The notes under the pieces were generated by a model. The model saw nothing but the letters and a program-made list of their open reading frames with translations. It was not told where the DNA came from and made no database searches. This document shows positions 1 through 37,990 of a DNA stretch of 64,000 nucleotides, in pieces. This DNA is from Capitulum mitella (taxonomy: Eukaryota > Arthropoda > Thecostraca > Pollicipedomorpha > Pollicipedidae). The stretch is from the NCBI GenBank assembly GCA_030062745.1, contig CP099846.1, forward strand, positions 25,255,201 to 25,319,200, written 5' to 3'. The stretch's first letter is position 1. Each line of letters begins with the position of its first letter. Both the position numbers and the translations under genes were made by a program.

Positions 1-161
1 CCAAATGTGGTGTTCGTTAGGGCGAGTTTTCTGTGTTTGCAACAAAATGGCATGCATTGTCTCAAACCTTTTCATTTTAACATTGAACCCCTTATCCTAC
101 CAAAATCCTGATTACGTGACCACGTCCGATGATGGGTGGGAAAGAGAGATGCGGACTTTTC

Positions 162-219
<58 letters not shown>

Positions 220-787
220 GCAGAACATTTTTATTATGCATCTGAAGCAGGACTTCATAGTGCATTTAGCGTATAAGTATGTAATACATATCCGTACCCA
301 ATGAGAAGAAAACTTTTGCCTCCCCTGCCATTTATCGTGGCTTTTTGGTTCGTCCCGGATCTACATTCGTTGAATTTGGTTACAAGCACTATTTCGCCTG
401 CATCCAAAGGCGCCAGTGTAGAGACAGCGGCCGAATTTGGAGATGCTCAGATTTTTTAAAGCTTTGGCGCCTTATGCCCCAACCTCCCCATCAAAAAATG
501 CTGTAGCTCTTAGTCCGGAACTTTTCTGCTGTGAAAGAAGCATTGTTTGACATGAAGTGACAGACAGCTTCTGTACGGTTGAAAGACCCTCATTTATTGG
601 TACCGACGTTCATGCTTCAGAAGCGACGTGTTTGCAGAAAATCTCATCACTCAATCGCACGCAATCGCCTCTTTGGCAGACGGCCCCATCTGTCAATGAT
701 GTCACTGAAATGGGGTACCCTATACGCCGACCACACCTGCACATATGCGCAAATGTCGCGCCACACGCGGCATTGTTCCTCTCGTCG
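1..787. other. Left-edge intergenic stretch
   Basis: No convincing coding exon is seen on either strand. It holds an AT microsatellite (165-215) and otherwise unremarkable moderate-GC sequence leading up to the TATA box at 788. Confidence 0.5.
165..215. repeat. (TA)n microsatellite
   Basis: An uninterrupted TA dinucleotide run of about 50 bp. Reading frames through it give only alternating Ile-Tyr. Confidence 0.97.
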
Positions 788-822
788 TATAAGGCGGGAC
801 GAGGCCTGGGCCGGGTGCAGTT
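788..822 (+). promoter_or_regulatory. TATA box plus initiator of the serine-repeat gene
   Basis: TATAAG lies at 788-793. A GCAGTTT initiator-like motif has its A at 819, exactly 31 bp downstream of the first T, which is the normal TATA-to-start spacing. The ATG at 838 follows after a predicted 19-nt leader. This arrangement supports transcription of the + strand of the adjacent repeat, although the minus strand is also open. Confidence 0.55.
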
Positions 823-837
823 TCCTGAACGATCAGC

Positions 838-1785
838 ATGCTGAGGTTGACGGTTGTGTTGTGCTGCGCGGCGGCGGCGGCGCTGGCCGCTCCGGCAGCC
901 GGGCCGGCCAGACGCCCCCCGCCCTCCGCTGGCGGAAATTCCGGCGGAGGCTCCGAGGAATCGTCTGACGGAGGCGTCACGTCTTCTGAGTGGAGCTCCA
1001 TGGGCTCCTCCACTGGATCTTCTGAGGGGAGCTCCATGGGCTCCTCCACTGGATCTTCTGGGGGGAGCTCCATGGACTCCTCCACTGGATCTTCTGAGGG
1101 GAGCTCCATGGGCTCCTCCACTGGATCTTCTGAGGGAAGCTCTATAGGACTCTCCACTAAATCTTCTGAGGGGAGCTCCATGGGCTCCTCCACTGGATCC
1201 TCTGAGTGGAGCTCCATGGGATCCTCCACTGGATCTTCTGAGGGGAGCTCCATGGGCTCCTCCACTGGATCTTCTGGGGGGAGCTCCATGGGCTCCTCAA
1301 CTGGATCTTCTGAGGGGAGCTCCATGGGCTCCTCCACTGGATCTTCTGAGGAGAGCTCCATGGACTCCTCCACTGGGTCTTCTGAGGGAAGCTCCATGGG
1401 ACCCTCCACTGGATCTTCTGAGGGGAGCTCCATGGGCTCCTCCACTGGATCTTCTGAGGGAAGCTCCATGGGACCCTCCACTAGATCTTCTGAGTGGAGC
1501 TCCATGGGGCCCTCCACTGGGTCTTCTGAGGGAAGCTCCATGGGCTCCTCCACTGGATCTTCTGGGGGGAGCTCCATGGGCTCCTCAACTGGATCTTCTG
1601 AGGGGAGCTCCATGGGCTCCTCCACTGGATCTTCTGAGGGGAGCTCCATGGGATCCTCCACTGGATCTTCTGAGGAGAGCTCCATGGACTCCTCCACTGG
1701 GTCTTCTGAGTGGAGCTCCATGGGACCTTCCACTGGATCTTCTGAGTGGAGTTCCATGGGACCCTCCACTGGATCTCTTGAGTGA
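838..1785 (+). CDS. Candidate secreted serine-rich 12-residue-repeat protein
   Basis: The 315-codon frame starts with a typical signal peptide: Met-Leu-Arg, then a Leu/Val/Cys/Ala core, with likely cleavage after about residue 17. A Gly/Pro/Ser-rich spacer follows, then about 22 copies of a 12-residue unit of the type SSEGSSMGSSTG (36-bp DNA unit). About half of the mature protein is Ser, with one Met, one acidic residue and several Gly per unit and no Cys. This composition is typical of extracellular structural or adhesive proteins such as sericins and byssal or cement-type proteins, but I cannot name a family. Promoter motifs lie at 788-822 and an AATAAA at 2432. The repeat continues past the stop at 1783 in shifted frames to about 2102. 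Alternative: a non-coding minisatellite that happens to be open; the signal peptide plus promoter argue against that. Confidence 0.55.
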   Translation: MLRLTVVLCCAAAAALAAPAAGPARRPPPSAGGNSGGGSEESSDGGVTSSEWSSMGSSTGSSEGSSMGSSTGSSGGSSMDSSTGSSEGSSMGSSTGSSEGSSIGLSTKSSEGSSMGSSTGSSEWSSMGSSTGSSEGSSMGSSTGSSGGSSMGSSTGSSEGSSMGSSTGSSEESSMDSSTGSSEGSSMGPSTGSSEGSSMGSSTGSSEGSSMGPSTRSSEWSSMGPSTGSSEGSSMGSSTGSSGGSSMGSSTGSSEGSSMGSSTGSSEGSSMGSSTGSSEESSMDSSTGSSEWSSMGPSTGSSEWSSMGPSTGSLE

Positions 1786-2035
1786 GAGCTCCATGGGACC
1801 CTCCACTGGATCTTCTGAGTGGAGCTCCATGGGACCCTCCACTGGATCTCTTGAGTGGAGCTCCATGGTACTCTCCACTGGATCTTCTGAGTGGCGTTCT
1901 GCAGGATCTTCTGAGTGGAGCTCCATGGGACCCTCCAGTGGATCTCCTGAGTGGAGTTCCGCTGGATCTTCTGAGTGGAGCTCCATGGGATCCTCCAATG
2001 AATCTCCTGAGTGAGAGCTCCATGGGACTGAGCTC
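985..2035. repeat. 36-bp minisatellite encoding the serine repeats
   Basis: The tandem array has a 36-bp unit containing GAGCTCCATGG (SacI-like and NcoI-like cores) and CCACTGGATCT. Variation between units is mostly single substitutions (GGG/GTG at Gly/Trp, GGC/GAC/GGA). Because 36 is a multiple of three, every frame is either open or closed along the whole array, so long open frames exist on both strands. The 3' part (about 1880-2035) includes shortened 24-bp units. Confidence 0.95.
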
Positions 2036-2102
2036 CATGGTTTCCTCCACTGTATGTTCTGATTGGGGTGTCATGAGTTTAACCTCCGGGTCTTCTGAAT
2101 GA
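1786..2102 (+). pseudogene. Frame-shifted tail of the serine repeats
   Basis: After the stop at 1783-1785 the same Ser-rich repeat reads on in frame +2 to 2014 (units such as SSEWSSMGPSTG), then in frame +3 to 2102. Both switches occur at the same sequence, GAGTGAGAGCTCC, where regular units have GAGTGGAGCTCC: one extra A creates TGA and shifts the frame. It may be a decayed 3' end of the array. Alternatively GTGAGAGC acts as a splice donor, giving alternative C-termini. Confidence 0.45.
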
Positions 2103-2721
2103 AAGATCGTGAGTCCCTCCATTGGATCTTCTAAGTGAGCTCCAAGGGACCTTCCAGAAAAGCAAACCAAAAACCAAAAAGATCACTGATATCCGTTCTG
2201 TATGCTAACGTGGGTAACAACAGTGTGGATGTCGTCAATTAGTCAATTAATATATGAACTTACTACATGCATCACTGCTACGGCTGCTTCGCATCTTTAA
2301 TGAAACTATTACAGTTTAATGGGACATGAAGATGCACCCTCTGCACAACCATTTAGGGTTAAGGATCGGAAAGCCCAGCCGAGCCCTAGGCTCAGGCAGT
2401 CCTGTTTGGACCAGTTTAATTTCACTACCAGAATAAATCGTATCATGTAGACAGGGTTCCTTTCACGCTCGCCAATCTAAAACTTTCAGTTGCCTGAGCC
2501 AAGGATTTTGACCTCAAGAGCGCGAATCTAACACGCACAGCAATGAATAGCATTACTGTTAGCAGTCAACATGGCCTAATGGCTTAACAGGATTTTGGTG
2601 ACACCTTCTCCGGAACTTTAAGATCGATGGAGTCCAGCTTTTTCCGATTTGCCGACTGGGACTTGCTTAAAGACCCGCATCATCATTGACAAGAACGAGA
2701 CAAAATGGCGATCAACACGGC
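2103..2721. other. Intergenic stretch between convergent genes
   Basis: No coding exon recognised. It contains the candidate poly(A) signal of the left gene (2432) and lies between the 3' ends of the serine-repeat gene (+) and Vha55 (-). Confidence 0.5.
2432..2437 (+). terminator. Candidate poly(A) signal AATAAA
   Basis: The first canonical AATAAA on the + strand downstream of the serine-repeat frame, 330 bp after the last repeat-frame stop. It would give a compact transcript of about 1.65 kb from the initiator at 819. Confidence 0.4.
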
Positions 2722-2727
2722 TTTATT
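2722..2727 (-). terminator. Poly(A) signal of Vha55
   Basis: AATAAA on the minus strand, about 390 nt past the Vha55 stop codon, followed by a T/G-containing stretch. It defines a plausible 3' UTR of about 0.4 kb (3117 down to about 2705). Confidence 0.55.
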
Positions 2728-3117
2728 GCGTATTCACAATTACTCTGCATAGCAATCTGCATACATATGGCAACAGGCCGACCACAGCGAGTATTGTACA
2801 CTTCCTCACCATCCCACGTCCAAATAAATCACCACAAAATGGAATGATTTGAACATCACCGCACCGGGACTCTACGCCGCATTCTTTCATACAGTTACAT
2901 CTACACAAGGGAGGTCACACCGCACCCGACCGAAACCCCTCGGTCAACTCTGAACCTCTACCGAGTGCTGGCGCCACGCGATTCAACTTGAACCTCCCCG
3001 GAATGTAGTTCAGGTTCTTTTCGCCACGGGGCGCTGGCGCCCGCGTCGACCACCGTAGTTCCCTCTTCATCCACGGGGCGGCGCTAGTAGCCCTACTGGT
3101 CGCCACCGGCCGGCGGC

Positions 3118-10670
<7,553 letters not shown>

Positions 10671-13029
10671 GGTGGCCGGCATTTTCGACGACTGGCAAAT
10701 GGTCTTCCTGTATAAAACCTACTCACACGGCCACGACAGTATTTGTGCAACCTTCTCAAATTTCACTTTTCTAAATTTTACTAGATACAAAATGGCACTT
10801 GGCGAAGTCCCAACAAGCCGGATATGATACAGCAGACACGGCCTCCACCACGTAATAACACAGCGGAGACCGACGCGCCGACGCCGTCGACAGCCGCCAC
10901 AGTTGTCTGCAGTCAGCGGATTGGTCAGGTGATTGTTTGGGCATACTTCAATGCGAGAAATCCAAAGAATGGTAATGGCGGTGTTTGGAAAATTGAACAG
11001 TAGCATGCATGACATAGAATAACTTCAAAAATGATATTATTTACTAGATTTTCGTCGCACACAAGACATTTAACACTATTAATGGATTGAAGTTGAAGCA
11101 CAATGCAAAAATATTACACTGTGCTGCCACCTATAAACAAGACCTATAAAGATGACGACAGATTTCAATGAACTGAAGGTTATAGATGCCTGCACAATGG
11201 CTGCACTGTTCGAGAAAAGTTGGCTTTGTTTTGATTTCAACCTTTGGTTTGTCATTTATTTGTGACCAGTTATATAACTCATAATAAATACTCTGGAGCT
11301 ACTTCATACGCATTTTAAGCGGCATAGTCCCGGGTTAAATGGCCCTCCAAACTGCGCCGTATTTTAGCATGGGTCATTTGGCGAGTCAACCAGTCATCGG
11401 TGTAGTTTTTTTTTGTACTTTGTGGGTGCTTCGGCATCTCCCAGTGTTGGTTGTGCACCCACAAGGATTTGTAAACTTAACACTCGACCATATGAGATGT
11501 GCAGCCACAATGATTATGAGTTCCCAAGATAATGCATGGGCGGGTACCCCAACCCATTTTACAAAGTTTCATGTCTGCTTCCATTAATTTAGTTCATCAG
11601 CGAATGTTTGCATTTCTCCTTTCCCGTTCGCTTTACTACAAGGCCCGGCTGCTTAAGCTATATTTCCGTGTCAGTGCCAAAAATCAACGGACAAGGTCCA
11701 CTGATCGCCATTAGCATAAAACATTTCCTCGTTGCAGATGGCTAATATCTGTTCTCGTGCTGTCGGCAAGAATTCGTCTTCGAATATACAACTGGTTTTC
11801 TTGTTTACAAGCTTTTGTTATGACTGAGAAATGGCGTTTCCTTCTTTCTATACGTGACTCTGTCACACGACTGTGTCGGTGATGTGGTTCGCAATGGCCC
11901 ATGGTGCTTTTAATTGTGATTGTTGCACGGAGTCCATCCGAAAACGCTGTTCATGGCACCAAGGTTTTTTTTTGCATTTTTTTGCATTCTGCATTTTTGA
12001 ACACTTGTAACATCAGCACAGCAAAGGCTAATTTACCACCACGGTGAGTGGAACATCTCGCGCACGAAATCTGGACACGCGTTCTATGCTTCGTCGCGCT
12101 TTATTTCGACTGCTTTTGATTTTGCACGCTCATTAAGTCGCCGGACGCTACGTTTTGACGAAAATGCGCACGAGAAGGCCTATCATCATCAGATGGCGGG
12201 AGTTGGACGCCTTTCGTGTTGATTTATTTACATTTTTCAAGCATTCAGCAACCACCGTTTTGCAAGCTGGTTTGGTGACTGTTGCGCTGAGTCATAGAGG
12301 GGATCCGTTGGGTTGTAATTGGTTTGCTCGAGTGGAGGGGAGGACTTCGTAATGACACATGCCCTTGAAACCGTACAAAGACAGCCACGGATGTAGGGGT
12401 ATGTCGGCATTAACTTTCCGGTCATGGTCCTTTGGGGTGCAAAATGTCTTGGAACGGAGCAATGGAGCGCATCTTGCTGGTATGACGCTTGCCTGGACGC
12501 ACTAGCCTAAATAAACCTCGGACAACGCACCGATAAACGGCCAGAAGAAGTACCCAGTCACAGCGAGGTGCTCCTATATCCAACCCAAGATAAACGACAA
12601 AGCTGAAGGCTACGAAGGCATACGAAGGCACATCGCCTCGACGTGCCGGAGCCAGCACGTGCAGACGAACCGCTCACAACCTCGCCGAGCGCCAGCAGCC
12701 ACCGGAAGCGGCGGCGGCGGCGGAGGCAACGGGACCAGGAGCGCCCCTCTCGGCGCCGCGTCGCCGGCCGGCCGGCCCGGCCGCCGGTACCTGGCGCCGG
12801 CCAGGCGCCGCCGCCGCCGCAGACGGCTGGCGACGGTGACGTCACGGCGCCGATCGACCGGCCATTTTTCCGGCGCAGTGGCCGTGTTTAGCGCCGTATC
12901 GGCCGGAATCTGTGCAGGCCGACACGGCGCGGCCGGCTATTGAATTAGCCCCGGCTGGAGGAACGCGCCGGCCCGCGTGCACGCGGCGCTGCGGGAGCCA
13001 CGCCGGCGGCACGGCCTGTCGCGGCAGAG
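10671..13029. other. Intergenic region upstream of Vha55
   Basis: Mostly AT-rich sequence with no supported exon; it should contain the Vha55 promoter and 5' UTR on the minus strand. No clear TATA box is seen in the right direction. GC content rises sharply from about 12640. Confidence 0.5.
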
Positions 13030-13690
13030 GGGCGAGTGATTGTCCCGTCACGGGAGAGGACTGGTGATTCTCCCGTCACGGGAGAGGACTGGTGATTGTC
13101 CCATCACGGGAGAGGACTGGTGATTATCCCGTCACGGGAGAGGACTGGTGATTATCCCGTCACGGTAGAGGACTGATAATTATCCCATCACGGGAGAGGA
13201 CTGGTGATTATCCCGTCACGGGAGAGGACTGGTGATTATCCCGTCACGGTAGAGGACTGGTGATTATCCCGTCACGGTAGAGGACTGGTGATTTTCCTGT
13301 TTTGGGAGAGGACTGGCGATCCTCCTGTCACGGGAGAGGACTGGTGATCCTCCTGTCCCAGGAGAGAACTGGTTATCCTCCTGTCCCGGAGAGGACTGGT
13401 GATTCTCCTGTCACGGGAGAGGGACTGGTGGTCCTCCTCTCCCGGGAGAGCGACTGACGATCCTCCTGTCACGGGAGAGGACTGGCGATCCTCCTGTCAC
13501 GGGAGAGGGACTGGTGGTCCTCCTCTCCCGGGAGAGCGACTGACGATCCTCCTGTCCCGAGAGAGGACTGGTGATTCTCCTGTCACGGGAGAGGACTGAT
13601 GATTCTCCTGTCCCGGAGAGGACTGGTGCTCCTCCTGTCTCAGGAGATGGATTGGTGATCCTCCTGTCACGATAGAGGGACTGGTGATGG
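13030..13690. repeat. 28-bp palindrome-containing minisatellite
   Basis: About 23 tandem units, each with GAGAGGACTGGTGAT plus CCCGTCACGGGAG, in which CCCGT and ACGGG form a short inverted repeat. The right half shifts to variants with CTCTCCCGGGAGAG, a 14-bp perfect palindrome. Open frames across it are repeat artefacts. Confidence 0.95.
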
Positions 13691-16600
13691 GCGCACGGCT
13701 GTTCGGGCTGATACTATGAAAGCGATAAGAGTGATACGTCGGTATGGTCTTAAAGCCATCCCGACCGTAAGCGTAAGAGGGCTTGTGACGTGGGTAGGGC
13801 CGCGCACATCTTTTTGTTGCCATTTTCTTTCCATGCGATACCGTGGAGAAAGTGTGAAAACCATTCAAAATTAGCTGGGCCGCAGTCACGTTGGTGGGGC
13901 CGCCGCCCTACTTACCCTATGGCCTGCTTCATCCATAATCCCAGCCATGTGTGTTGCAGCCTATAGGGCTAGTGGGACAATGGCCTCACGCACCAACTTG
14001 CAGGGGCGTAGCCAAGATTTCGCCCACGGGGGGGGGGACAGATCGGATCAGGCGGTCTTCGTAATCGCAGCCTCGTACCTCGTAACCTCGTACGTAACCA
14101 ATGGGGCCTTGGTGACGAATGGTGGTCCATGTGGTTAAAATCATATCGTGGCGTAAAATGAAGGTTGGTGAAAAAAAACGAGTGTAAGCGGCACTCGTCA
14201 GGTCGGCAGGAACGTCCTAACAGACAAACAGGGGTTCTTTTACATTTCAGCGGGGCCTCTTTGCAAGCCCGCGGGGAGTCTCTCCACTGGTCAGCAAGGG
14301 CCTTCTTGCACACCAAAAGGAGGTAAGCACCTTGGATGATTTTGACGTAAGGTCAATGGTATCACAGTGGACGAAGTTGTCTAAAAACGGCTGAGGTTCC
14401 TACTCCTAACCCCATCGAGAATGGTCCTACACTGAAGGTCCCGATGGTCACCAGCTGCCGGGACTGCAAGTCCAGGGGAGGCGGGGGCCCGGGTTGAGCT
14501 GTGACAGGAGCGAGCAGCGCGGTACGTCGAACCGTGTTCCGGCCGCGATAACACCGGCAGCCCTGTTTACGACGGCCGAATGGCCGGCACAGAGAGCCCC
14601 TGTACCCAGCAGCACTGACGGCACCGGGACGGGTTCATTGGCAAAATCGGCCCCCTGCCAGCTGCAGCCAAGGCCAACATGAGCCCCTGGACCCGGCTAG
14701 GTGGCATTCTTTGGCCGGACCCCAGCCGTGCGGGGTACTCACTTCCGGACGAGTACGCCGCTTCATGAAACTCGAGCCCTAAGCCTAATCGGTCGCTAAC
14801 CCCGGCACTTCTGAGAACGGCGCGACGCGCGTCCCGGGGGAGCTTGGTGATGATTCGTAGCGACTGAAAAAAATGAGCGAATCCACTGAGTTCGGCATTG
14901 CTTACGGATTTTCTTTTGCGGCAGTCTTCATCCGGGCGACCGACTCGTCTTGGCAGTCCGTTCGGGTGACTGGCAGAGAGGACAGCGCCTGAGCGGGCGC
15001 AGCGCCCCCGTGACGTCAGAGCCCAGCGCGGGCCGCGCCGCCGGCCGCCGCGACGCGACCTCATCAGGGACCGCGTGCCGTGAAATAGCCTGGCCGCCGG
15101 CCAGTCCAACACGCGGCCCGACGACAGCGATGCCTGGGCCAAGGTTCAGCGTGGCCGAGAGGCGGCCGCTCTCCGGCAGCGCGGCCACGGCTCGCGGCAA
15201 ACCGCTCGGGGAGACTCGTGTCCGCGTGCGCGTCGGCGTCCCGCGTGCCGGTCTTCCGTCGCTCGAGACGCCCGCCAGACAGAGGTAACCCTAGTCCCGG
15301 CGACGGACGCATTTCTGCATAAGGCCGCGGCGTTTACGTCTGCCCGCGGCCGATCCTGGCCGTAATACCGCAAACGGCCGTTGCAAGCGGCGCGAAAAAT
15401 AAACAAATATTACACGGGAGACGGCCGCGCCGGCCGCTGCCGCCACGTGGCGGCGCCTTGACCGCGAGCTGCGCCCGGGCCGGCCGCCCCGGCGGCGGTA
15501 CAGCGCCGCCCTTGTGCGGGCGACGGACATAGACGGACGGGCGCGTTTATTTACACGATCGTGATGGCGCTATTTTGTATCGACCCCTTTTATATACACA
15601 GGTCGTACATGGCCGGCGCGGCTCGGGCGGGGGCGGTCCGCCGGCCGGGTCACGGGCGTTGGGAAGGTCCCGCGCCGAGGAGGAACGTGAGGACTGCAGG
15701 TCGCGTGGGTGTCCAAACCACCGGCGCACGGTGACGAGACGTGCGCCGGAGCACGCCCTTATGAGCAAGGGTCAAGGGAGCCAGACTGAAGTGCGGAACA
15801 TGTCGCCTTCTCGCGGGAGAGCCAGCCACCGACAGGATGGGACGTTTTGCTCGGTGGCGGCACCCTCTCGCGGGCGTCCGTAGGACTCTCTACTCCGCCA
15901 CGGACTCCCCGTCTGTCCCGCAGGAGGCAGACGCACGTCGGCCGGTCGGCGGAACTCGCCGCCAGCATGCCACCGCGTCCGTCAGCGGTGCGCCGCGTCC
16001 GTCTGCAGCGCGCCGCGTCCGTCACCGTGCCGCCGGCGCCGAGGACAGCCGCACGTAAACAGTCAGCCGGCCCCGGACACGGCCTGGCGCCGCCGCCGCC
16101 GGCTCCGCAGCTCCGGCAGCGGCGGGGAGGGGGCTGACCACAACCGCCGGCTGGGGCCTGAAGCCTCTGGCAGCCGTGACGAAGGCGGCACTGCCCGCTG
16201 GTGTGTATATAAACGATGACCCTGAATGCTCCGGGAATGTTTCCTCCGCGGGCAGCAAACAAAACACGCGGGAGACTTTTTCGTCTTCTACGTACCAGGA
16301 ACAAAGCAATGCCAGGTGTCAACTCAAGGTGCATGGTCGCAAACGAGGGACGGCTTCGTCATTTGACGCGTGCCGCGTTCACACTGCTTCCCGCAGGATG
16401 CCAGGCCAAAGCCGCGCTCACTTGTCACAGTATCAAATGTATTCATGGTATATAAAATGTTGTACATAACACAATACGTCTCATCAAACAAGGCCCGGCC
16501 GCGGCCGGCCGAGCCGTTCTGACTGCTCGGGCGCTCGGCCTGGCGGCAGACCGTCGCGGCCAGCTGCGCGGGGCGGCCGCCTGCGCGCGCGCAGACACCG

Positions 16601-16730
16601 CCCCGGACGGCGACGCGTCCGCCGCCGGAAGGCACGTCCAAGGAAGCACTGGTTACGTCGCTCGGGCGCGGAGGCGCGTAGGCGAGGCCGCCCCGTCGCG
16701 CGGTAAAACGGCGGCCGGCGGCGCGCCTGA
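13691..16730. other. Intergenic stretch, 3' of the Smad gene
   Basis: No supported exon. GC content rises strongly from about 14.9 kb. The minus strand here probably holds the 3' UTR of the inhibitory Smad; the nearest AATAAA on that strand is at 15551-15546. Confidence 0.45.
15546..15551 (-). terminator. Possible poly(A) signal of the Smad gene
   Basis: AATAAA on the minus strand, about 1.18 kb beyond the Smad stop codon. It is the first canonical signal I see downstream, but a variant signal nearer the stop cannot be excluded. Confidence 0.25.
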
Positions 16731-36783
<20,053 letters not shown>

Positions 36784-37722
36784 CGGCACCGCACATAGTG
36801 TCAGGTAACGCGCACCACCCGCTGTCCGCTCCGCTCCGCGGCAAGTGCCCGTACGGACGGAGCCGGAGCGAGGAATCCATGTGTGCCCGCAGGCGCGGCG
36901 GACGGCGGTGGGGCTCGGGAGGCGGCCGCCGTCCGCGCGCCGGCGGCCGCGGCTGGCCGGCGCCAGCGCTGAAAACAACAGCCAATCGTCGATAATGCCC
37001 TAATAACCGGGATCATTTCGTGAAAAAGTGCTGAGCGCCGTCTGCACGAGGCAGCGGTTTTCTCGGGCATTTTCGGCTCTGGACGCACGACAGCGGCCAC
37101 TTGCCCGGCCTCGGTTGTGGTGAATGATACAATTCTGATCCGGCAGCTCGGGCGGCGGGTTCAAACAGGGATTTGCGGGCCCAGAGCACGGATCGTGCTG
37201 AAGCTCCGTCTGATCGAAGTTGCGCTGTTATGATTAGCTGTTTCGGCTCGCAGAGGAAAACAATGTCATGGAAGAGGACGGCCGCGTGCGGGTAAGCTTG
37301 CCGGTGGGCCTGTTGTCGGCTGAGTCTGCCGCACGGCCACTGTCCCCAAATTTCATGGAAGGATCGGCGACAGGCACTGCTAGGCATTCGAGTACTTATG
37401 CCTCGCCTGTTTCAGGCGACATCCGTGCGAAGGGATGGCCAGAGCGGTGCGTACCACAATGCTCAGGTCGGCAGCGATCAACTGGAGACGGAAAATCAGT
37501 TTTCTTGGAATGCCCTATCGTACAAACTACGCATCTTCCAGTCGCTGGTTCCAGAAAGGTTGCATTCAACATCCTTTTGGCCGGTAGTGATGTCACTACG
37601 GTAAATGTGCGGCAAAAGCTTAGCATTGTCATGCTTCGGTACAAACAATGGTCCCAGATTCCACTGCTATAAAGCTGCAGTCCACTGAACACATGAAATC
37701 GTGAGAGTGAAGAAACAAGTTA

Positions 37723-37765
37723 GCATGACCCCGCAAAATCCCTTTAGGATTTTGCGGGGTCATGC
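37723..37765. repeat. Perfect inverted repeat, 19-bp stem and 5-nt loop
   Basis: The left arm GCATGACCCCGCAAAATCC (37723-37741) and its exact reverse complement (37747-37765) flank the loop CTTTA. It sits about 70 bp left of a copy of the G-tract repeat family, so it may be the end of a foldback element. Confidence 0.95.
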
Positions 37766-37833
37766 CGTGCACTTTCCGTTCTGTGAATAACGCACAAAAC
37801 CTTCCAATGCTTCACACCCATACATAGACGCGG

Positions 37834-37990
37834 GAGCCATCGGGGAATGGGGGCTTCAGCCCCCCAACTTTTTTGAGATTTACAATTACCCCTATGGGCG
37901 TTGACTGGAGAAAATTGACCCAAAATGTTTCTCGGCCCCCCAGCTGAAGAGAAGTTCCCGTGCCCCTGCACCCATAAGGCATTTACATCA
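37834..37990. repeat. G-tract/C-tract dispersed repeat, copy 1
   Basis: Shares GGGGGCTTCAGCCCCCCAAC, CCCCTATGGGCGTTG and a later C-tract with copies at 50050-50185 and 50545-50690; a weaker relative lies at 60622-60705. About 130-150 bp, no coding capacity. Confidence 0.55.

Noticed and set aside
720-1769. Minus-strand 349-codon frame of Pro/Glu/Met repeats (EDPVEEPMELPS-type)
   Set aside because: It is the antisense shadow of the 36-bp array; the promoter motifs and signal peptide are on the + strand.
10710-10716. TATAAAA on the + strand upstream of Vha55
   Set aside because: It points away from Vha55 and no coding exon follows on the + strand.
13030-13690. Regularly spaced palindromic repeats resembling a CRISPR array
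   Set aside because: The intervening sequences are themselves repeated, no cas genes exist and the genome is eukaryotic; it is a minisatellite.
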